From Verrucomicrobiota bacterium (GTDB lineage: Bacteria > Verrucomicrobiota > Verrucomicrobiia > Opitutales > UBA2995), in assembly GCA_027297085.1 (NCBI GenBank), contig JAPUIL010000254.1, forward strand, positions 1 to 9,796: a DNA stretch of 9,796 bases, given 5' to 3'. Both the position numbers and the translations under genes were made by a program. Of this stretch, positions 1 to 5,036 are shown one piece after another. The notes beneath the pieces were generated by a model. That model saw only the letters and a program-made list of their open reading frames with translations. It did no database searches and was not told the origin of the DNA. Positions within the stretch are counted from its first letter, which is position 1, and every line of letters starts with the position of its first letter.

Positions 1-1345
1 CTGGAAGGGTGCGGTCTTTCAACCAGGTCTGCATGGCGGGGACGGGGACCATGCTGTGTGGGAGAACGTTCATGAGGTGGCCGCCTTTCAAAGCTAATTT
101 CCAGGCGGTTGGACTACTGGCCATGGTAGACCAGGCGCCCATGGGTGGTGCGGCAATCTTTGACATCGGGGCACCGGTCTGTTTGCCACGATAGCGGAGT
201 TTGAGGAGGAGATCGGGAATCGGTATATCCACCGGACACACTTCGTTACAGGCTCCGCAGAGGCTGGACGCCTTGGGTAAATCGGCCAGCTCGGGAAAGC
301 CTTCCTTCCCAACGAGATTAGGAGCCAACACGGCGCCAATGGGTCCCGGGTAAGTATGGCGATAAGCATGCCCGGAGGCCTGGCGAAAAACGGGGCACAC
401 ATTGAGACAAGCCCCACAACGGATACAATGCAATGCCTCCCGGCAATCAGAAGCTAAGGTCTCGGTTCGACCATTGTCGACAAATACTACATGCATCTGC
501 TCCGGACCTTCGGGTTGATTCTCGGAACGGGGCCCTCCTATAAACTCAGTATAGACCGACCAGTGCTGACCAGTGGAAGAACGAGCCAGTAAATTAAGGT
601 AGAGGGACAAGTCTTCGTCCCGTGGAACGAGCTTCTCGATTCCCACCACAGCGATGTGTACCTTTGCCGCGGCGAGACCGAAGCGGCTATTCCCTTCATT
701 GGTGACCACTACTATACACCCTGACTCAGCGGAAACAAAATTTGCACCGGTCATGGTGCCGGTGGATGACAGATATTTCTCGCGAAGAAATCGGCGGGCC
801 TGCCGGGTCAATGTCTGAGGATCTTCGGTATACTCTCCCAACCCGTGTTTCTCAAAGGTCTCGGCAATCTGCCGTTTATTTTTATGGACGATAGGCGTAA
901 CAATGTGACTGGGATGATCGTCGTCCAGTTGCACCACAAATTCGCCTAAATCACTTTCCCAGGTTTCGATGCCATTCTCCTCCAGAAAGGGCCGGATTTC
1001 GATCTCTTCGGTGACCATGCTCTTGGACTTACAGAAGCGGGTGATATTGTTGGATTTAAAAATATCCAGAATTTGGGTACGGGCAGATTTCGTGTCAGTC
1101 GCGAAATGCACCTGCACGCCATTCGACTCCATTTTTGCCACAGCCTGTTCCAGATACTGATCGAGATAGCTGATGGTATGACGTTTTAATTCCCCAGCCA
1201 AATGCCGCATTTCATTGGCATTAGGGAAGTCGCCAAACAAAATATTCTCCCGTAAAGTCACCCTGAGACTGGTAGCTTTGTGGATAGCCGTGCTAACCTC
1301 AGGGTTGAGCTCTTTGGCAAACTGGTCGATAGGTTGAACACGCAT
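1..1345 (-). CDS. lutB: LutB/LldF lactate-utilisation iron-sulfur protein, C-terminus cut by window edge
   Basis: The reading frame runs from ATG at 1345 off the left edge, giving 448 visible residues. The family is usually about 475, so roughly 25-30 C-terminal residues are missing. It reads like E. coli YkgF throughout: KSKSMVTEE near residue 110, the NEGN segment of the LUD domain near 235, then two [4Fe-4S] motifs, C307-x2-C310-x2-C313-x3-C317-P and C363-x2-C366-x3-C370-P. LutB is a cytoplasmic electron-transfer subunit that works with LutA and LutC to oxidise L-lactate to pyruvate. On this strand lutA lies upstream, but about 850 bp of repeat and pseudogene DNA separates them; lutC would be expected beyond the left edge. 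No Shine-Dalgarno motif precedes the ATG, only a pyrimidine-rich leader. The family call is firm. The pathway role, disposing of lactate made from rhamnose, is inferred from the neighbours. Confidence 0.95.
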   Translation of the reverse strand, partial: MRVQPIDQFAKELNPEVSTAIHKATSLRVTLRENILFGDFPNANEMRHLAGELKRHTISYLDQYLEQAVAKMESNGVQVHFATDTKSARTQILDIFKSNNITRFCKSKSMVTEEIEIRPFLEENGIETWESDLGEFVVQLDDDHPSHIVTPIVHKNKRQIAETFEKHGLGEYTEDPQTLTRQARRFLREKYLSSTGTMTGANFVSAESGCIVVVTNEGNSRFGLAAAKVHIAVVGIEKLVPRDEDLSLYLNLLARSSTGQHWSVYTEFIGGPRSENQPEGPEQMHVVFVDNGRTETLASDCREALHCIRCGACLNVCPVFRQASGHAYRHTYPGPIGAVLAPNLVGKEGFPELADLPKASSLCGACNEVCPVDIPIPDLLLKLRYRGKQTGAPMSKIAAPPMGAWSTMASSPTAWKLALKGGHLMNVLPHSMVPVPAMQTWLKDRTLP

Positions 1346-1414
1346 GGCGTTGTTAGAAGGTAGAAGGTTGAAGGATGGATTTAAGGATGAAAACTGGAAG
1401 CATATTTTTTTTAC

Positions 1415-1434
1415 CGCTTAAAGACGCTTAATTT
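1415..1434 (+). repeat. Left member of an inverted repeat flanking the GxxExxY gene
   Basis: CGCTTAAAGACGCTTAATTT lies just beyond the 3' end of the broken gene. It is a near match to the reverse complement of 2026-2046. The repeat unit is built on CGCTTAA, and a related CACTTAA follows directly. It may mark the edge of a cassette that carried the GxxExxY gene. Confidence 0.5.
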
Positions 1435-1452
1435 CACTTAATTTGAGGAATC

Positions 1453-2024
1453 TTAAGGGATGAATTTATCCAGAATAAAACGGCGCCATTCCACGCCCTT
1501 TGGAGCGCCGAAATTGATAAGATATCCGATAGGTTTCCTTGTGATGTGCATGTAATTGAGAAGTTGTTGCTCGTGATCAGGCGCGAGGGCTTTGACGGCC
1601 TTGAGCTCCTCACAATTTTACCATGAACGAGCAGATCTGGAATGTACCTTTTCTTGAGACAATAACCTTTATAATAAACGGCCAGCTCAGAATGTCACTC
1701 ACTTAAGGCCGTTATAAACGAATCTACGGTCCATTTCCTTTCGAGGGGGTCAAACCTTAAATCCCGCATTGGCATGCACGATTGCAAGGAATGACCCCGA
1801 AGCCGGTCTTGCTCCGATATTTGACAAAAAACCGCTTAAGTGGGTGCCATTCCGGCCAGCTCCGATTTTGAGGAGAAGGGGATATCTCTAAAACCTAACC
1901 CCAGCTCCAAGCTTTCTTGATAGAGCTCCTCACTGAGACCACTGCCCAGTTCTTTGAACACTTCGAAAGCTGCACCCATCAAGGCATAGCCTTCGTTTCC
2001 CAAATACTCTTTATTTTCTGTCAC
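1453..2024 (-). pseudogene. GxxExxY-family (PDDEXK_3) gene broken by a transposable element and a frameshift
   Basis: The 5' part starts at GTG 2024 (an in-frame stop lies just upstream) and carries the diagnostic G29-x2-E32-x2-Y35. It reads normally to SSKSELA, then enters the inserted element and stops after five foreign residues. Past the element the frame resumes as SELAVYYKGYCLKKRYIPDLLVHGK when split at the duplicated target, so removing the element plus one 11-bp duplication rejoins the gene. A second lesion, one missing base near 1608-1613, shifts the frame; beyond it the usual C-terminus is legible (ELKAVKALAPDHEQQLLNYM, then a GYLINFGAPKGVEWRRF-like segment and KFIP, stop at 1453-1455). 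Removing 174 bp and restoring one base gives 399 nt, i.e. 132 residues, the family's normal size. The PD...ELK residues are those of a PD-(D/E)XK nuclease fold; the cellular role of the family is not established. Almost certainly non-functional. Confidence 0.9.
1690..1852. mobile_element. 163-bp miniature inverted-repeat element, copy 1, inserted in the GxxExxY gene
   Basis: The left end GAATGTCACTCACTTAAG (1690-1707) and the complement of the right end GAATGGCACCCACTTAAG match at 16 of 18 positions. Inside, GGGGTCAAACCTT (1746-1758) and AAGGAATGACCCC (1786-1798) form an 11/13 inner palindrome. Flanks CGGCCAGCTCA (1679-1689) and CGGCCAGCTCC (1853-1863) are a 10/11 target duplication. Copy 2 at 4697-4948 has the same ends and interior but carries two extra internal blocks. 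No transposase fits in this length, so it must be non-autonomous. An 11-bp duplication is compatible with IS4/IS231-type transposases, but I could not assign a family. Confidence 0.93.
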
Positions 2025-2025
2025 T

Positions 2026-2046
2026 ATTTTAAGCGTATTTTAAGCG
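2026..2046 (-). repeat. Right member of the inverted repeat flanking the GxxExxY gene, containing an 11-bp tandem duplication
   Basis: ATTTTAAGCGT occurs twice in tandem (2026-2036 and 2037-2047), immediately upstream of the GTG start of the broken gene. Read on the minus strand it gives CGCTTAAAATACGCTTAAAAT, which aligns with 1415-1434 at about 17 positions. Confidence 0.5.
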
Positions 2047-2080
2047 TGATAGCGTTAACCCCCTAAAGGAGGTAGCCCGC

Positions 2081-2200
2081 CTAGATTAAGTGGTGCCCGG
2101 CGGAGCCGGTATGTTTAGGGATGAATTTAGGTTCTTTGTCACGTCTCACTCCTTGCTTCGATAATTTATCAATAAACTGCTTAGCAGTGCCATTCACCAT
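2081..2200 (-). CDS. Possible 39-residue small ORF overlapping the lutA stop codon
   Basis: The ATG at 2200-2198 overlaps the lutA stop as TAATG, the usual geometry for translational coupling, and the frame runs 39 codons to TAG at 2081-2083. The product would be basic and soluble, beginning MVNGTAKQFIDKLSKQG and ending in GSAGHHLI, with no membrane segment and no family I recognise. Against it being real: its first 45 or so bases resemble the end of the miniature element found twice in this window (see 2152-2195), so the frame may be a chance reading through an old insertion, and no Shine-Dalgarno motif precedes it. The stop-start overlap is its main support. Confidence 0.3.
   Translation of the reverse strand: MVNGTAKQFIDKLSKQGVRRDKEPKFIPKHTGSAGHHLI
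2152..2195. mobile_element. Possible degenerate end of the same miniature element
   Basis: Read on the minus strand, this starts GAATGGCACT and ends TATCGAAGCAAG, identical and in the same order and spacing as the right end of copy 2 (4904-4948). About 38 of 46 aligned positions agree. It ends five bases from the lutA stop. The opposite end is not clear: GAGTGAGACGTGACA (minus strand, just beyond) weakly recalls the other terminus, and no target duplication is visible. Confidence 0.4.
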
Positions 2201-2958
2201 TAATTCAAATTTAGCGCATCGCGCAACACTTGAGCTACATGTTTGACCGGGTATGGGGTTTCTTCCTTCTCGGCCAGGCCTTTTTGGTGCATGAGGCAGC
2301 TCATATCTCCAGACACGATGAGATCGGGTTGGGCGGCCACCATATTTTGGATTTTCAGGTCACCCATGGACTTGGATATATGAGGAAAAGTAACGGCAAA
2401 AGTACCTCCGAATCCGCAGCATTGTTCGGGCTCCGATACGGAAACGAGCTCCACGCCATCGATCGATCCTAACAGTTTTTCCATGGCTGGACCCGATTGA
2501 GTTCCGCGAGTATGACAGGAATGGTGCAAGGCAATTTTGGCATTCAGTTTGCTCGGCCATGACTCTAAACCCAACCCGTTAACCAAAAAGTCGACCAGTT
2601 CCCAGGTCCGGTTACCGAGCGCATTGATCTGCGGCAGGTCCGGCTCGTTTTCAAATTCTAGGGGTGCACCATGAAAGACCATCGCGGCGCAGGAGCCGGA
2701 AGGCACTATGACCGGTTTGTCTCCCTTGAAAACATTTACGGTGTGACGGACCACCTTTCTGGATGCAGTCCAATCTCCTCCATTAAATGCGGGTTGCCCA
2801 CAGCAAGTCTGTCCTTCGGGAAATTCCACTTCGCAGCCAACATGTTCGAGCACCTCAACGGTGGCTTGTGCGACATCGGCATAAAATGCATCGCAAAGGC
2901 AGGTTGCCATGAGTTGGATGGAGCGGCCGTTAGGGCGAGAATCTGGAGCAGTAGACAT
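2200..2958 (-). CDS. lutA: LutA/LldE lactate-utilisation CCG-domain protein
   Basis: This cytoplasmic cysteine-rich subunit of the LutABC L-lactate oxidation system is 252 residues from ATG 2958; a TTG two codons upstream is possible but less likely. Two cysteine-rich CCG domains are visible. The first has C20, C22, C52-C53-G54 (QTCCGQPAFN) and C90 (PSGSC). The second has C148 (SCHT), C180-C181-G182 (EQCCGFGG) and C221 (GDMSC). These cysteines bind iron-sulfur cofactors in related heterodisulfide-reductase-like proteins. The sequence follows E. coli YkgE but carries about 13 extra N-terminal residues before the first strand (IQLMATC); an internal start at Met17 would remove them. lutB lies downstream on the same strand, now separated by the broken GxxExxY gene. 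No Shine-Dalgarno motif precedes the start. Confidence 0.95.
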   Translation of the reverse strand: MSTAPDSRPNGRSIQLMATCLCDAFYADVAQATVEVLEHVGCEVEFPEGQTCCGQPAFNGGDWTASRKVVRHTVNVFKGDKPVIVPSGSCAAMVFHGAPLEFENEPDLPQINALGNRTWELVDFLVNGLGLESWPSKLNAKIALHHSCHTRGTQSGPAMEKLLGSIDGVELVSVSEPEQCCGFGGTFAVTFPHISKSMGDLKIQNMVAAQPDLIVSGDMSCLMHQKGLAEKEETPYPVKHVAQVLRDALNLN

Positions 2959-2988
2959 TAGCAACGTTTTCGAGTATTTATCGCGCCT

Positions 2989-3014
2989 GCCTTCGCTGAA
3001 AGCTTCGGCACGGC
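2989..3014. repeat. Short CTTCGCTGAAAGCTTCGG-type palindromic repeat
   Basis: The segment has imperfect dyad symmetry around GAAAGCTTC. It resembles the CTTCGCT...AGCTTCGG short repeats that I recall being scattered between genes in many environmental bacterial genomes. A related stretch (ACTTCGCTCCAGCTACG) lies inside miniature element copy 2 at 4836-4852. Function unknown. Confidence 0.35.
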
Positions 3015-3017
3015 ACA

Positions 3018-3102
3018 GCGGAGACGCAGAGTCGTAGAGTGGATTTGAAGATAAAAGGATGAAAAAGGCATAGTTTTAAACTCTGCGTCTCTGCGTCTCC
3101 GC
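3018..3102. repeat. Strong 22-bp inverted repeat (CTCTGCG family) between rhaB and lutA
   Basis: Arms 3018-3039 and 3081-3102 pair at 20 of 22 positions, with 14 consecutive perfect pairs (GCGGAGACGCAGAG against 3089-3102), around a 41-base AT-rich loop. The right arm is a tandem CTCTGCGTCTCTGCGTCTCC. In the direction of transcription (minus) no T-run follows the stem, so it is not a classical intrinsic terminator. It could still form a strong hairpin in the rhaB-lutA transcript and so stabilise rhaB mRNA or damp lutA, or it may simply be a dispersed repeat. Confidence 0.8.
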
Positions 3103-3146
3103 GCGAGATAAATTTAACAAAGTCATTCAGCTAAAAAAGAAGTAGG

Positions 3147-4637
3147 TCAAATGTTGCCGGCTTCGATTATTTGTTTCAACCGTTCCACCGGCTCCTGCCA
3201 TGCTTTGGCATTGTCGGGTGAATAGGAATAGGTGGAGAATGATCGCTCAACGAGTTCACGGCCGGCTTGGAGCGACTCGATTTTACCGGCACCACGCATT
3301 TGCATTATCACATTGCCCAAAGAAGTGGCCTCCACCGGCCCGGCCTTCACCTGGCAATTCAGAGCGTTGGCCGTGCATTGGTTCAGGAAGTGATTTTTGC
3401 TTCCCCCACCGACAACGCGCATTTCTGACAGACGCTTTGAGGTAAACGAACCCAGTTGCTCGAAGATGATCCGGTATTTACAAGCCAAACTATCAAACAC
3501 GGTACGCAATAACTGAGCCTGCGTGACCGGGATGGGCTGGCCGTGCTCCCGGCAAAAATCCCGAATCCGACCGGCCATAGGACCAGGACGGGCAAAGGAA
3601 GGATGGTCGGGATCAATGATCGAACGGAATGGTTCAGCTTCCATGGCAAAATCGACCAGGTTCTCGTAAGTAAATTCGTTCCCTTCCTGAAACCACTCCT
3701 CCTTCAGTTGCTCCACCAGCCACATGCCACAAATATTTTTAAGGAACCGCGTAGTTCCTTCCACACCCGCTTCATTGGAGTAGCTAGCCTCCATGGTTTC
3801 CGGTTTAATAAGCGGATGACGGGCCTCTATCCCCATGAGCGACCATGTGCCGGAACTCAAGAATGCGGGCGCTTCGTCGCGCAGCGGTGCACCTGCCACC
3901 GCGGAACCTGTATCATGGCCAGCCACGGCAAAGACCGGCACCGAGCCCATCCCGGTTTGCTCTTGCACCTCCGCAAGCAAGTTTCCAATCAACTCCCCCG
4001 GCTCGGTGATCTTACCAAAAAGGTGTTCAGGTAAACCCAGTCTATCGATCAAAACATCGGACCACTTGCCTGTCAGGGGATTTAATAGTTGGCTGGTGCT
4101 TGCGATGCTTCGTTCCTGGATGATTGCTCCGGACAACCAGTAGTTGAAAAGGTCTGGCAAGAACACGAGGTGGCTCGCCGTTTCCAAGGAGCCGGTTCCC
4201 GATTCCTTTTCAGCAAACAACTGATTAATGGTGTTGAAAAACATGAACTGAATACCCGTCTCTTTGTAGATGATCTCACGCGAAATGATTTTATGGATAC
4301 GTTCCTCTATTCCATCGGTACGAGGGTCGCGGTATTGGAAAGGGTTACCCAGTAGTTTACCCGTTTTATCCAACAAGGCGTAATCGACACCCCAAGTATC
4401 CACCCCAATTCCCGCAATACGATCTCCATACAAAGCTTGAGCTTTGGACAGTCCGTCCAGGACATCTGAAAACAATTGCAGCACATCCCAATGAGTGGAT
4501 CCCGCCACCTCCACCCCATTGGAAGGAAAGCGATTCATCTCCCGTAACTCGATTCGTTGACCATCGAAAACACCAGCCATGACTCGGCCATTACTGGCCC
4601 CAAGGTCGATTGCGAGGTAAACGGAGGCGGATTTCAT
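3147..4637 (-). CDS. rhaB: Rhamnulokinase
   Basis: It phosphorylates L-rhamnulose with ATP to give L-rhamnulose-1-phosphate in the cytoplasm. The product has 496 residues, normal for RhaB (E. coli about 489), and belongs to the FGGY carbohydrate kinase family. The N-terminal domain opens with AIDLGASNGRVM (about 9-20), the phosphate-binding loop in the form typical of rhamnulokinases rather than glycerol or xylulose kinases, and GVDTWGVDYALLD follows at 78-90. AGHDTGSAVAG at 239-249 contains the expected catalytic aspartate, D242, and SSGTWSLMG at 261-269 begins the C-terminal ATPase domain. VVGGGSKNHFLNQ (408-420) and AGPVEATSLGNV (432-443) are the adenine-site and family signature segments. 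ATG 4637 is the natural start. It sits downstream of the fused aldolase gene but 399 bp away, with a miniature element in the gap, so it may need its own promoter. Confidence 0.96.
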   Translation of the reverse strand: MKSASVYLAIDLGASNGRVMAGVFDGQRIELREMNRFPSNGVEVAGSTHWDVLQLFSDVLDGLSKAQALYGDRIAGIGVDTWGVDYALLDKTGKLLGNPFQYRDPRTDGIEERIHKIISREIIYKETGIQFMFFNTINQLFAEKESGTGSLETASHLVFLPDLFNYWLSGAIIQERSIASTSQLLNPLTGKWSDVLIDRLGLPEHLFGKITEPGELIGNLLAEVQEQTGMGSVPVFAVAGHDTGSAVAGAPLRDEAPAFLSSGTWSLMGIEARHPLIKPETMEASYSNEAGVEGTTRFLKNICGMWLVEQLKEEWFQEGNEFTYENLVDFAMEAEPFRSIIDPDHPSFARPGPMAGRIRDFCREHGQPIPVTQAQLLRTVFDSLACKYRIIFEQLGSFTSKRLSEMRVVGGGSKNHFLNQCTANALNCQVKAGPVEATSLGNVIMQMRGAGKIESLQAGRELVERSFSTYSYSPDNAKAWQEPVERLKQIIEAGNI

Positions 4638-5036
4638 CCGGGGTTCTGGGTAAAGAGCTTAGGTGAAATGGTGAAGTGATAGAAGGTGTCAGATTGGAAT
4701 GTCACTCACTTAAGGCCGTTATAAGAGAATCTACGGTCCATTTCCTTTCGAGGGGGTCAAACCTTAAATCCCGCATCCATTCGACAAGCTCATGGCAGGT
4801 GGCATGCACCAGCCGTCGCCTTGAAAGGCTTCCAACTTCGCTCCAGCTACGATGGACATGATGGCTAGGCACGGCGATTGCAAGGAATGACCCCGAAGCC
4901 GGTCTTGCTTCGATATTTGACAAAAAACCGCTTAAGTGAGTGCCATTCGTGTCAGATTGAAATACTAGTGATCATCGACAGGGCATAAAGAAGTTTAATC
5001 TGTATTTTCTCTTTGCTCCAGGCAACGCATCCGCAG
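4638..5036. other. Intergenic gap between the fused aldolase gene and rhaB
   Basis: These 399 bases contain no credible gene. The 252-bp miniature element copy 2 and its 11-bp target duplication occupy 4686-4959. Removing them leaves about 136 bp of original spacer. I see no clear terminator and no convincing promoter for rhaB. Confidence 0.7.
4697..4948. mobile_element. 252-bp miniature inverted-repeat element, copy 2, between the fused aldolase gene and rhaB
   Basis: Terminal repeats GAATGTCACTCACTTAAG (4697-4714) and, on the other strand, GAATGGCACTCACTTAAG (from 4948) differ at one of 18 positions. The flanking duplication GTGTCAGATTG (4686-4696 and 4949-4959) is perfect at 11 bp, so the insertion looks recent. 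The inner palindrome is GGGGTCAAACCTT (4753-4765) with AAGGAATGACCCC (4882-4894). Compared with copy 1 it carries two extra blocks, 4777-4799 (23 bp) and 4810-4875 (66 bp), separated by a shared TGGCATGCAC. No transposase is encoded. It lies within the minus-strand rhamnose gene cluster and could affect read-through into rhaB. Confidence 0.95.

Noticed and set aside
2048..2080. ACCCCCTAAAGGAGGT hairpin as a terminator for lutA
   Set aside because: The loop is only two bases, the stem has a mismatch and no T-run follows in the transcribed direction.
1456..2128. Exact 13-bp direct repeat AGGGATGAATTTA at 1456-1468 and 2116-2128
   Set aside because: A chance 13-bp match is expected about once in a window this size, and nothing around the two copies extends the match.
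4702..4923. A 73-codon minus-strand frame inside miniature element copy 2
   Set aside because: It needs a TTG start, spans the two extra repeat-like blocks, and in copy 1 the same frame ends early with a different tail. It shows no transposase motif and is best read as non-coding element sequence.
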